A DNA stretch of 64,000 nt from Saururus chinensis (taxonomy: Eukaryota > Streptophyta > Magnoliopsida > Piperales > Saururaceae), in contig CP141140.1 of the NCBI GenBank assembly GCA_035235625.1, forward strand, positions 46,557,351 to 46,621,350, in the 5' to 3' direction. Shown here piece by piece: positions 37,235 to 48,800 of the stretch. The stretch's first letter is position 1; each line of letters starts with the position of its first letter. A program made the translations under genes and the position numbers. The notes beneath the pieces were generated by a model, which was given only the letters and a program-made list of their open reading frames with translations, had not been told where the DNA came from and did no database searches.

Positions 37235-38779
37235 ATGGAATTTCCCTCATTCGTTTATTTCTCTTCTGTTTCTGGCTATTACAGTTGGCGGGGAAACACA
37301 GCGCCGGAGCGGTGGAGGAGAAGGAAGTTCTCCCTGGCCCCGGGCCCTCCCGGGTTTCCGCCTCATTCCCTTCCCTTCTCTCTCTGCCCCATGTACCCCG
37401 ATCCCGCTCCGCCTCCTGGGGCGGAGCCTCCCGCCAGCCGGTTCAACTGCGGCGATTTTCCGGCGGACGGTGTGGCGAATTCCGGACCTCGTGTGGTAAA
37501 GAGGAAAGTTGACAAGGTGATGGGTGAACGTTGCTGCCAGGATGCTCCGGCAGGCTCCTCCGCGGGGGAGGATGGGGGTGTTTCTTGCATTGCGCGAGTG
37601 GAGGTGGAGAACGAGTGCGCCGCGCTGCGGGAGGCGCTGGGCAGCCACCAGCAGACGATGCGGGAGCTGTACACGGAGCTAGAGGAGGAGAGGAATGCAT
37701 CGTCTTCGGCTGCTAACGAGGCGCTGTCGATGATCCTGCGGCTGCAGCGGGAGAAGGCGGAGCTGCAGATGGAAGCGCGGCAGTACAAGCGATTTGCGGA
37801 GGAGAAGATGGCCCACGACCAGGACGAGATCCAGGCGCTGGAGGAGCTGATTTACAAGCGGGAGCAGCTCATCCAGGCCCTCAATTGCGAAATTCGGGCC
37901 TACAAGCACCGTCTGCTGAGCCTTGGCCACGGTGAGGACTACGAAGATGAAGCGACTGAGATCGAGGTCGATGCAACAGAGGATGATGGAATTCAGAATG
38001 TGCTTGAGCAGAATGGCGGACACGAACACAAATACCCTTCATTTGATTACCCTGCTCTGAGATGCAGTATGAACGAGGCACCTGATTCCCCAGGTGCGGA
38101 AAAATGTGTTCTTGAGGGTTCTCCCCATGTCTTGGACCATCTGCAGAATTTGGAATATCGGATTGGGCAGTTGGAGAGGAATCCTGACAACAATTTAACG
38201 AATCAGACATTTGCAAATGGCATGAATTTGTTGGAGAAGACAATGGTAGAGCAGTCTCCAAGGCAGGTTCGACATTATCGACAGCTCTCCCAAGATAGCC
38301 CTCGTTCTTTCATTGGGATGATCCCAACAGAGAGCCCGAGGCTTGATTGCGTGGGAGCCAAGAAGAGGGACGACAGTGTGAGAATGGATGACAACTTGTT
38401 TCAGAAGAAAGTAGGTAATGGCTCTGAGTATGGAGATGACATGAATGATAGAGTGTACACTATTGATTCAATTCAGGGTGTGCCTTGTAATGGAAATGTG
38501 CTGAATGGATATGAAGATTACATCACTACACCAAGGGAGTCTGTGCCGAGGGTGGATATAGGGGAAGGGGAAATAACAAAGCTCTATATGAGGCTTCAGG
38601 CACTTGAGGCAGATAGGGAATCAATGAGACAGTCATTAATTTCTGTGAGTAAAGATAAAGCGCAGCTTGTATTGCTGAAGGAAATTGCCCAACATCTATG
38701 CAAAGAGATGGTGCCGGAGAGAAGGCTGGTTGTGAAGAAACCATCAACTCGGATTTTCTCGTTCATGTCTATAGTGAAG

Positions 38780-38833
<54 letters not shown>

Positions 38834-40343
38834 TATAATCTATACATCTTACAGATTTTCACATTAAATGAATGAGTAAATCTTCTATGTTGTTGAGATT
38901 AGGCCTTTGCCAATGGAGATCCGTAAACTCTAATCTGTGTGACACAAGTCTTTTGTGTGGCTTAAGGTTGCATGGTGTGATTATAGTGTTTTTTCCGCTC
39001 GTGTCCTGTTGTTTGAATTGAGTTCTTGAAATACCATATTTCCTGAATTAGACCTTTATCAAGGAATAGGTGTATAATTTATAATACATTGTAACCGAGA
39101 TTTTTCAGAGTGACCTAAGATTCATGATTTGAATTTTATATGGTTTCTAAGTTCTGGTCTTCTTGTTTGCATATGTTCAGCATGGTATTTCTCATGGTCC
39201 TTTGTTTAATGCAGTTCTTTGGTAGAAGATAATATACAAATAGACTTGCCAAACACTTGATTAGTTGGGGGTCATATTATATATGAGGACTTGCACCTGT
39301 GGCTACAAAATACGGTTTCCTCGTGAATTATGTAATGTACATGGTGCAACTTTTTCTCCTATTCTAGATAAATTATATCTAAAAAAAATTTCATACTCAG
39401 AGAAAATATAATTTGTAGTTTGTCAAGTATGAATCTACTGAAGTTGCTTACAACGTATACAAATTAGTAATTACTGGGATACACTTAAGTTTCTCCTGTA
39501 CAGAATCATGTATCACAATTGTCTTCTTTCTTAGATAAATTATTACGTTTTTAAATTTGTACTTAATGAAAATAGGACTTGGAGTTTGACGAGTATGACT
39601 CTAGTACAGAATTATGGATTCGCAGAATCAGTATAAAAAGATAAAATTCCATTTAGTTTTGTTGATTTTATGCTATTTTTTCATATATCTGTCTTATTTA
39701 TCTACATTTTTCTGTGGAAATTTCTATACTGAAGTTATTCTTGTTTCCTTGTGATTCCAGTGGGTTCTGTCCTTTGTTTTCTGGAGAAGGAAAGCACAGA
39801 GTACCAAGTGAGTAAACTTTTTTTTATCGTTCCTCAGATCCATTGTTTAGCTGGGAACAAAGTTACATCCCACCCTGGAAATTCACCTTATCTGTGCTTG
39901 AGAAAAATGAGGTGAATACGTGCTTTTGATTGATCCACCTATCAATGTGATTTCATCAGCTTAAAAATCTAAACATTTTGAATCTTATGTTTGTTGTTCG
40001 TCTTTTAATGTTTGGACAACTGTATCCTCTTAATTATCATTTTTGCTGCTGTATTTGAATTACCAATCATGTTAGATTGATATAGTAAACAAGGACCAAT
40101 CAGTTTTTGAATGAAAGTATCATTTTTGCTGCGTGTGCATTTAGTGATATCCCGTTTCTAGTAACTATTACTAATAGTACATTATAAATAAACTATTAAA
40201 AAATATATCACATGCTTGTTTTAAATATGTGATACAGGTCCATGTTTGAGCCAACGGACAATAGCTTGGGGTTACCACTATTGTTTGAAAAATCCCCACG
40301 TTCGAAGCCGCTCAGATGTTTATCCAGGTCATCAAGAATATGA
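37235..40343 (+). CDS. GTD-binding (zein-binding/DUF593) myosin-binding protein, three exons
   Basis: Exons at 37,235-38,779, 39,761-39,807 and 40,238-40,343 (stop TGA 40,341) give about 565 residues. Residues about 122-230 form the GTD-binding coiled coil, from VENECAALREALGSHQ through ELEEERNASSSAANEALSMI and ARQYKRFAEEKM to LNCEIRAYKHRLLSLG. Members bind the globular tail of class XI myosins and act as membrane receptors for organelle transport. A second coiled coil lies near residues 445-475. The tail FMSIVK|WVLSFVFWRRKAQSTK|SMFEP...GLPLLFEKSPRSK, built from three exons, matches the C-terminal hydrophobic/FWRRK block usual in the short MYOB subgroup. Introns are in phases 0 and 2. The start could instead be ATG 37,391 (MYPDPAP, 52 residues shorter). 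I prefer 37,235 only weakly; its frame is also open in the duplicated copy. No breaks are seen and the gene looks functional. Confidence 0.92.
38782..38833 (+). repeat. (CT)n(AC)n microsatellite at the 5' splice site of intron 1
   Basis: The intron begins GTTCTC at 38,780 and becomes a pure CT repeat within two bases (38,782-38,816), then (AC)8 (38,818-38,833). If the intron is retained, the frame runs on through the repeat to a stop near 38,875 and the FWRRK tail is lost. Confidence 0.9.
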
Positions 40344-42000
40344 AGCTGGCTTACACCTTGTAATCCTTGACTAGATCGATGCAGAATGCTTTTGTTATCT
40401 CTGTAAAACAATCAAATTTCAATCTTCTCAATATTTATGTGTAAATTTGTCATTGTTTCCTTTTATTACATAAAATACTGGGTAAAGAAATTATATAATG
40501 CTGAGCACGGCAATTCCTTTTGCTTCCCTGCCATGTTTCATTATTTTTGCGTTTTCCCTAGACTGATTAATCAGATGATACAAGTAAACGTGAGTGAACC
40601 TCAGATATTTACTTGTGGAAGTGTAATTTGAAGCTTTCTGTTCATAGCCACCTGCCGATATGTATTGTGAAGTAATATGTCAATACTTCGGTGTTTAGCA
40701 GAATATTGTTATTCACCCTTGATTTTGTCATTTCAGGGAGTGGTTTATTGGCAGCTTTTTTATTTTATGATTTTAATTTCTGGTGTGCACACTGTAGATA
40801 AAGGACTCAATAGATCTGCAACACAGGCTGTCGAATTTAGAAAATGAATATCCATGATTAAGGTTGTATTTTCTTTTTTATTATTATTTAGAGTACCAAA
40901 CCTTGGTCTAGGGGAATTTAGGAGTGTGATGAGCAAGCAAGGTGGACCCATGCAGAGTGCAAAGTTGGTAGTAGATACAGTGTTGAAAAGCTAATGGTAC
41001 GTCCTCATTTTTTGGGAAGCTTTACCAATGGAGATGTGTAAGTTCATTCTCATGATTTCTAGCCATTATTATCTATTAATGGTTTCATTAATTCTTTCCT
41101 CCTCACCTGACCTTCAAATCGCAAACCTTCAAACTGCAGGTACCCATGCTCTGTGTATTTTCTTCTCTCCTTCCAAATATGGCGTAATGTCTCACAATAT
41201 TGAAGCCTCTCTTTTGAAGAATCTTGGGGGTCTGTAGTGGCATTTTTCCTTTCTCTGGTAGTGGATAATGCTTATGTCAACTGATGGACTTGTCATTTAC
41301 GTAGCTATGCAGAGGATCCTATTTCATATCAGAGTTTGCAGAAACAGTCAGTTCCCTTTACTGTTTACTTTTTGCTCATGTTTTTTGTTTCTACATGCTT
41401 AAGTTGCTGGGAATTGGGAAAACAAAATTTGTATATCTACGGTATTTGCACTTTTTCCATTTCTCAAGTTACAAGAGTTTGCTGTTTTATTAGTTTTGGT
41501 TTTTATGCCTTGTACCAGGAAGCTTTTATGGGCAGTCAATTCAAACAGGCGTTGTTGGAAATGTCAGACATGCACCTGAACCTTACTAATTCAGTTTGCA
41601 ACATCACCACTCTATAGACGATGTATCTTTCATCCTGTTCCAGGCTTACCTTCCTAGAAACATGTAGCTTGGTGTTGACACTGAAGCAGTGGCTACTTAA
41701 ATGTACCACAGGTAAAAAAAATTGTACACCTCCAAAATTTATAAATATGCAATAGTTGGAAAGCAAATTGGATGAGGAGTGCGAGCTCTTAGGATTGACT
41801 AACCTTCTAGGTGGACTTGTGTTCACCAATCGTGAAAATGTTGACTGTGTGGAAGAGGCTGCAAAGGCTGAGTTGAACAAAGAGCACGTTGAGTACCTGG
41901 GCAGCTGGTTGTTTTGGGTAACAAAAAGAAACATACAGAAAGATTAAGCAAGATAGATGCCGGAAAAAGCTCCAGAGTGGCGTACCAGCACAAGCATGAG
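40344..42000. other. 3' flank of the myosin-binding gene; unassigned DNA with possible exon remnants
   Basis: The first part is probably 3' UTR. Two stretches look weakly coding: about 41,515-41,580 (PGSFYGQSIQTGVVGNV in one frame) and 41,753-41,944 (LESKLDEECELLGLTNL...). I do not recognise either and could not link them into a gene. They may be a decayed gene fragment or downstream exons of an unknown gene. Confidence 0.3.
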
Positions 42001-43011
42001 GAGGGCATGAACCCTAAAGGTGGCACCTTAGAGAAAAATTTAGTCTATCAAATTATTTCTACCCATGCATGTGGAAATCAATCAATATAAACAATAAACA
42101 TGATCAAGAGGCTATTAATCAAATTAAATTAAATTAAGGGGTGATACACATTGACCTTTGGGGCTGATCAGCCGTGGGACACCAAGACCTTTCATGTCAA
42201 TGCCCAATGGGTTAATTGAATACCAATTCAATTTAAGAGAGTACTACCTTGTATATGTGTAGATCCCTCACAAATATTTGCAATGCAGTGCCGTAGCCTT
42301 TTTCTTGAATCCTTTTATGGGTCTCGATGATGATGAGACTCCCAATGTGATCAACATGCAATGGAAGATGACGAGGGAGGGGAGGAAGGGGATGTCCAAC
42401 CTTATTTCTCTCTTCTCCTTGTGCAACAGGCTAGAGAGAGACAAAGGAGAGCAGGGGACGTGATGGGAGAGAGCGGGACGTGCCTTAGGGCTTCCTCCTC
42501 TCATTTCTATTCCTTTTTATCCTTCTTTCTCTCTTAATGGGCCTAAGTGAATGGATCTCTAATATGAGTTCTACCAGATTAACTTAGAAAGTTGACACAA
42601 CGGGAGTGGCTACAAAGGTCTGGCCAGTATGCAACCATGCTCATGACAGGGTCAATCATTCACTAATAACGAGTCCTACCAAAGACACATTCTAGAACCA
42701 GACCCCACAAAGTGAATATATGCACCCTAGTCAATGCCTAGTGTACGTGTGTATCGGATGTGGGTCTCACGTAAATATATGTTACAATAGTTCCTGTGGG
42801 GTTGGTAAGACCACCCCCACTATCCTTGGACTTCATGTCCATACCAACTCATCCGTACCATGAACAAGGGACCATATGGGCCTAAGCCCATACCTTGGTC
42901 TAACATATATGTCCTTCAAGAATCCTTTAGAAAATGAGGAAGAATAAACCAATAACCAGAATAGTAATAAAGCAATAGTTTGCTCACTTATCTTTCTCTA
43001 TAATCTTTCTA
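42001..43011. other. Unassigned, possible LTR-like DNA
   Basis: Mixed-composition sequence with a C/T-rich tract (42,480-42,535) and phrases typical of copia-type LTR DNA, but no paired LTR, TG...CA boundary or coding domain was found. Confidence 0.3.
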
Positions 43012-43098
43012 TCCCACATTAATAGCTACATTTGGTTTTTTAAAATAAGTTAAATTTGTTTATTTTAGAAAACCAATTGTAGCTATTAATATGGGAGC
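43012..43098. repeat. Near-perfect hairpin of about 87 bp
   Basis: The arms 'cccacattaatagctaca-ttggtttt' and their inverse close on a short AT-rich loop (about 43,045-43,060). Two or three mismatches are present. A very short fold-back MITE is likely. It sits directly beside the hAT-type MITE that follows. Confidence 0.75.
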
Positions 43099-43820
43099 AT
43101 GGGAGGCCGTATCGATACGCATGAGAGTATTGATGATTATGGATACGGGTACACGCCGATGATACGCTTGGTACACACCGAAACGGGCATAAACCCTTTT
43201 ATAAACATAAAAAATATTATAATTAATAATATATCATTATAATACCTCTTTTAGAGCATAATAAGACCATATAATGTTATATCAACCGATACAGGTATTC
43301 TAAAATTAGTTCATTTAGAACTATATATTATTATGCTCACTGTCCCATAGAAATTATTGGCCATTCTTTCCCATATTAAATGCTTTAAAATTAATTTATT
43401 TTAAAAATAAATAATATGCTTAATATGAGTCTAAATTACATGTTTAAATAAATGTATATTTGTGAAGCATTATATGCAAAAAGTATAATTATGTAAATTG
43501 TATGGACCTACCCGTATTGATCTCATATAACTTTAAAAATATTATTTTTAATATAACTAAAACTTAAACTTTCAAAGAAGTTGGGTTCGAATTGTATTTT
43601 TATTTTTAAGAAAAAAAATTTAAAATTTTTTTTAAATTTTTTTTAAGTAAAAAATTATTTTTTAAATATAGTATCGATACATATCGGCTGTATCAATATG
43701 GCCAATACGTATCGCAAAATGGTGTAGGGGGCGTATCGCCCCCCGTACCGTATCGGTATCGACCGATACAGGTACGTATCATCCGATACAGACCCGTATC
43801 GGTCAATACGACCTTCTATG
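43098..43820. mobile_element. hAT-type MITE rich in GTATCGG/CCGATAC repeats
   Basis: The left end CATGGGAGGCCGTATCGAT and the right end (inverse CATAGAAGGTCGTATTGAC) are inverted repeats. Both flanks are TATGGGAG (43,090-43,097 and 43,821-43,828), a perfect 8-bp duplication as made by hAT transposases. The subterminal regions (43,105-43,190; 43,670-43,810) are dense in gtatcgg/ccgatac in both orientations; the middle is AT-rich. It has no coding capacity. Confidence 0.88.
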
Positions 43821-43913
43821 TATGGGAGTCGGGGGGGTAAATGCATCACCTCTCCTTCGCAATGCCTTGAATTTGTCATGGGACTTGACCTTGATGGGAG
43901 AGGATTACCTTGG

Positions 43914-44113
43914 AAAAAGTTTATATCAGCCCGAGCTCATATACGCCTAAGTGAGCTTGGCTTTATTGGATGTCAGATGTACATCCGACAGCCCATAATA
44001 CATATAGGCATTTAAACCCATGAGTATTATGGGCCAGATATAAATCCGACAGCTCATAGAGCCCAAGTTTACGTAGACGTATATGAGCCCGAGCTCATAT
44101 AAATGGGACTCTT
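43914..44113. mobile_element. 200-bp MITE related to the 69-bp hairpin
   Basis: The left end 'ggaaaaagtttatatcagcc' and the right end (inverse 'agagtcccatttatatgagc') both lead into 'cgggctcatatacg'-type arms. The interior repeats 'cagatgtacatccgacagcc' and 'cagatataaatccgacagct'. No exact target duplication was resolved. Confidence 0.6.
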
Positions 44114-44189
44114 ATAATATTGCATGAATCACCTTAAATAACAACATTTGAAATGTTTAAATAAATTGGAAGCCGGACTCCCAAAAGAC

Positions 44190-44700
44190 AAGCATAAGCC
44201 TCAGCCAATACGCTGACTGAACTGGAAGTGAACAAAATTCCCATTGCAATCCCTAATAACAACCCAGCAAGCAGCTACCTTACAGACTGCCAAGAAAGGC
44301 TCCGTCAAAATTAAGACAATACCAACCTGTTGGTGGTGGAAGATTCCATTTTAACATTCTTTCCGTATAAGTAGATTTCCCACTTGTATTAATAGAGCTC
44401 TTCTTCTCAGCTATACGAAGTTTTCTTAGGACCATAGACAGATATTTTCCAATACGAGGAGCTGAGGGACAAATAGATTGAAAAATATTTTCATTTCTAG
44501 CATTCTAAATTAACCATATTAAAACAATCAAAACTTCCTTATCTTTGCCATTGGTAGTGTCACCACCAACTGCCCAGAAGTTCGTAAAGAAAATTACATA
44601 ATTGTTATTAGGAATTGCATCAGTGAGTTGCAGCACCGGATCCCTAAGTTTTCCAATAGAATCTTGAGTAGGCGATAAAATAACCACCCATGAGCCAAAG
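44190..44700 (-). pseudogene. LINE (non-LTR retrotransposon) C-terminal fragment
   Basis: On the - strand the reading SICPSAPRIGKYLSMVLRKL, then TERMLKWNLPPPTGWYCLNF followed by DGAFLGSL matches the region between reverse transcriptase and the RNase H-like domain of plant LINEs (the 'KW..PP.GW.KLNFDG' block). Frameshifts and stops follow (CWVVIRDCNGNFVHF in one frame, EAYACLLGV in another). Reverse transcriptase itself is absent. A 5'-truncated or fragmented copy. Confidence 0.8.
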
Positions 44701-44759
44701 ATCAGTAGGCTTACTCCATGCCAACTTTAAACTCTAATAAACCTCAAAAACTCCCTCAG

Positions 44760-45707
44760 TACCCCATTTCTTATTTACCTCTAATAAAATTTTTAAAATT
44801 ACTCATCTATACCCACAATATTATGAAATTTTTTTATTAACCCTACCCCTTCCTCCCTCCTCCTCCTCCTATGGCGGTACTGACAACAACCGACCAGCGA
44901 CCATCAAACTCTTCTCTTTCTTTTTTTCCTTCTTCTCTTCTACCCTCTACCTAGCAGCGGTCATGGCTTCCTGGCCGCACCAGTGACCAGCTGCCAGGCC
45001 AGATCTGCGATGCCTGGCCTATTCCCTGGCTGCCGCTGCGAGGCCATATCTAGCCTTGGCCATTGTTGCTAGGGCCAGCAATAGGCCGTTAGGCCAAATT
45101 TGTATGCATTTACATGCAACCTGTCATAGTATACACTTAAGTCTCATTGCCTCTCCTTAACTCAATTAACAAGTAAAGTAACATTCAATGCAATGCAAGA
45201 ACATACATTTAATACCCTACTCCTTGCAACACATGATCATCAACCAATTTTATATCAAATATTTTACATATCCCATGTAGAATTCTTAAGAAAATTAAGG
45301 GTGAAATCATGATGTGCTATACCGAATTCATAAAAAATTACTCAACGTAGTTTGTAATTCCATATGTTTAAATTGAGAAACATTACCACTTCACAAGTGA
45401 AATCTAATAACCCACCTTTCAATTAATTTCCAAATTAAGTCTTCCACTTTACTTGCACATCTTTTTCAAGGTGTGGTGTTCCTAGACCGCATGTATGCAT
45501 CTGGATATGGCCTTGAAGGCTATACATTCCACACCTCCAAAGTCTCTTGAACTTCTACGGACTATTTTTGTAATGCCATGGTGAACCACCACACAAGATT
45601 TCTATATTATTAATTATCCAAGCCTAGAGATGTCATTGCATCTGTTTATAACCATTGTGTTTGCTACAACATCTTTCATTTCCACTTATTATCTTGATTA
45701 TAAGTTA
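44760..45707. other. Intergenic DNA, nothing recognised
   Basis: It has a C/T-rich tract (44,845-44,945) and a local repeat of 'ggccagatctg/ggccatatctag' (44,995-45,100). No ORF, TIR or LTR was seen. Confidence 0.5.
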
Positions 45708-45853
45708 GAGTTTTTTCCATATTACTTGGCCAAAGAATGGAAAATTATATATTCCCTGAATTTTATATGGAAATGCCATAAAACCTGGAATAACACGATA
45801 TAAGGTAAATTTTGAACTAAAATACCCCTAACCGGATATATGGTTTTATATCG

Positions 45854-48800
45854 TGTAAAACCCTCACGAAGTCGCATTCATTGGCATACGACATTAGACA
45901 CCGGCAAATCCTCTAATTGAAAAGTCTTTCCGATTGAAAAAGTCTTTGAGTACAAGTTCTTTCACAACCTTAAAATTATTCGTACATACATGCATAAGTC
46001 CAATATATAATACATTTCTCTCACCTTAAGCAAAACATGAGATCGTAGCACCAAACTCCACATAACCTCACCGTGATTTCGCTACACTCTAGGTCGAGGA
46101 AGAATTGTCCACCACGGGAAAAGTCCAATCTCAATAGCTAATGATTGACCTGCAAAAGCCTCTAGTCGAAGGGGCTAAAAAGATGGGGTGAGTATTTTCA
46201 TACTCAGTAGGAAAATACCCAGTAGGGGAAAAATATAAATTAATAAACCCCGTAAGTTCATATATAGATGCTTCCATGCAATCACACATGAAGCAAATAG
46301 AATAAGAAGTATAAATATGGTCACTCATACAAATCATCGTATAAACTGAACTTATACTTACTCATACATCATACTCTTACACTTACACTCTGAATCAGTC
46401 TTATCAGCTTACTCGTACAAACGTATGCTTACACTTACAACATATGCCTACTCGTACGACCTTATTCGTATGAACTTACTTGTACAACCTTACTCGTACA
46501 ATCATGCTCTTACACATAAATGTACTCTTACATCTTCCTTAGAAGCTTACACTTACACTTACGCTTACCGTCTGAATTAAAGTCTCACAAACTTACTCGT
46601 ACAACATACTCATACTCATAAACTTACTCTTACTGTCTTCTTAAGAAGCTCACACTTACTTTAAATCTTACACGTACAACTTACTCAGAATCTGAAACCT
46701 ACAACTTACTCTTACGATTGTACACATACTATCGATAACTGAAGCTCATTATAATTAATAAGCTCCAGCGTCGAAAAGGAATGCAATGCCACTGGGGCAT
46801 CACCTTAACCTTCGGGGAGCAACTATACACCATGGACTTTTTCGAAGGCAAGGCACACCTATTCTCATGGGGCATAGGATTAAACAGGTAAAAGCAGATC
46901 CATGATACTACTTACCTGAGCGCGCAAATGCCCACTCTCTGGGGCCATATAGTGCCAACAAGGGCCATACAATGCCGACTAAGGGCGAAAAACATACAGT
47001 GCCACTCTTAGGCAGGAATCTTACAGTACCACTCTTGGGTAGAACATACAGTGCCATCGGTAGGCAGAAAACATATAAAACCCACAAGGGCAGAAACTTA
47101 CAGTGCTCTCAACAGAGCATCAAACGTCTGGGCCAAAAATATGACACCAAGACTAAATCCCACAGGAAAACACCATGGCTAGACTAGAAAGGACGCTCAG
47201 TCAATTACTTATCGACTGGCACAAAAATGGAACTTAATCCATTGAAACCCTCAGTCTCAACCTCACAACATTATAAAATTAGGGTTACTTACATTCAAGT
47301 TCATATTAGATAACTTATGCACGTATAATTATGATCGGAATGACTTCCATCTTACAAATCTCTGCACAGTCTTACTTTAACTCGTAATCCATACTAATAA
47401 TCTTACCATCATACATTTACGGCCTTACATCTTACACCATCCACCATAAAACTGAATCACCTTACCTGAACTCCTCATATGAAACCACCCTTAGACTTAA
47501 GTCCCGATATCATACCCTTACTAATTCCTTACTCATTATTTTTCAGTTACAATTCATATTACATACATTATGCGGTACAATTATTTAGTCCACTTTCACT
47601 AATTCACAATCCCCCAAAGATGTTAAGAACCCTGAATCTTCCCAATCATGACATCGCTTAGGTATTATACTCACTGCTCCAATGTACTACCCAACTCAAT
47701 CCAAGCCAATTCTTCAACCTCATCAAATCCAACCTTCGACAGTCTATCTTACATCTTTTCTCGTTTGTCATACCATCACCATTTCCATGTCGTAGCCTAC
47801 GAAGCACCCTTCCGACAACTTACAAACAAAGGCACGTACTCGTGCTCATCGGCCACACATATTTATCAGGTACTCAAATCACACACATACAATTCACTAA
47901 TTACTTACTGTCATACCTTTAGTCCTCAATAACATATGTGTGATTCACATATATAAAGCATGCTCATTCAATTAGCATTATCATGCAAACCATTAAATTA
48001 TAAACTCCTAGTATGCTACTACACAATCAAAGCATGCTATAATGAAATTACGAGTTCAAGGTCCCCTACCTCGTAATCCACAGGAGTTTGATGGCGAGCA
48101 AACAATGGTGGCGGCGTCGATAGCGGACTAGGTGGCCAAAAGCATTGCACTGAGAGAGTTGTTGTGTCCCGAGGATTTTCAAAGATGCTGGAATTAATCT
48201 CGATAAAGTTAGATTAATTTCACTCGAAGCCAAAGGTTTGGACGCACTAAGGCGGCCGGACACAAGGTCATGCCACTAGAAATGACAAAAGCGACCACAG
48301 AATGGAGGTTGACTGATTGGAAGTCGGCCAATGGTTTAAAATACGTTGTTGGCCACAAAACATTAAAATGGACAGCGGACCACATCCAACGGCAGCAATT
48401 CTGCATCATTGAAGTCTCACAAGGTGGTGAAGGGCTTTAATGGCCATATTGCCTAGTGGTGGAGACGTTTCCTAAACATATGTTGAGGCACTAAGGCCCG
48501 GTGTAAGAGGCCGACAAAGGCAGCGCCATTTCTAAATGCTACTCACAACCAATTCATCGTACGGATAATTGTGCATTAAGCACGACTTACGGTGGAGGAT
48601 ATGGCACGGCATCGGTCGAGCCTTCGATGGGCCAAGTTTAATGGCTGACTGTGTTACTTCCGCTTGGAAGGATCTGAATTTGAGGACTCTTTCTTCATAT
48701 GTTCCGGGTTGTGTGTAATAGAAAGTGGGGGTGCAAAGGTAAATTCAGGCCAGAAGTGCTGGCCTTAGCCGTCACTGGGCCGGGGTAGAGCCCATTTTGA

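Noticed and set aside
37247..38261. Several - strand open frames across the myosin-binding gene
   Set aside because: Shadows of the GC-rich + strand coding exon.
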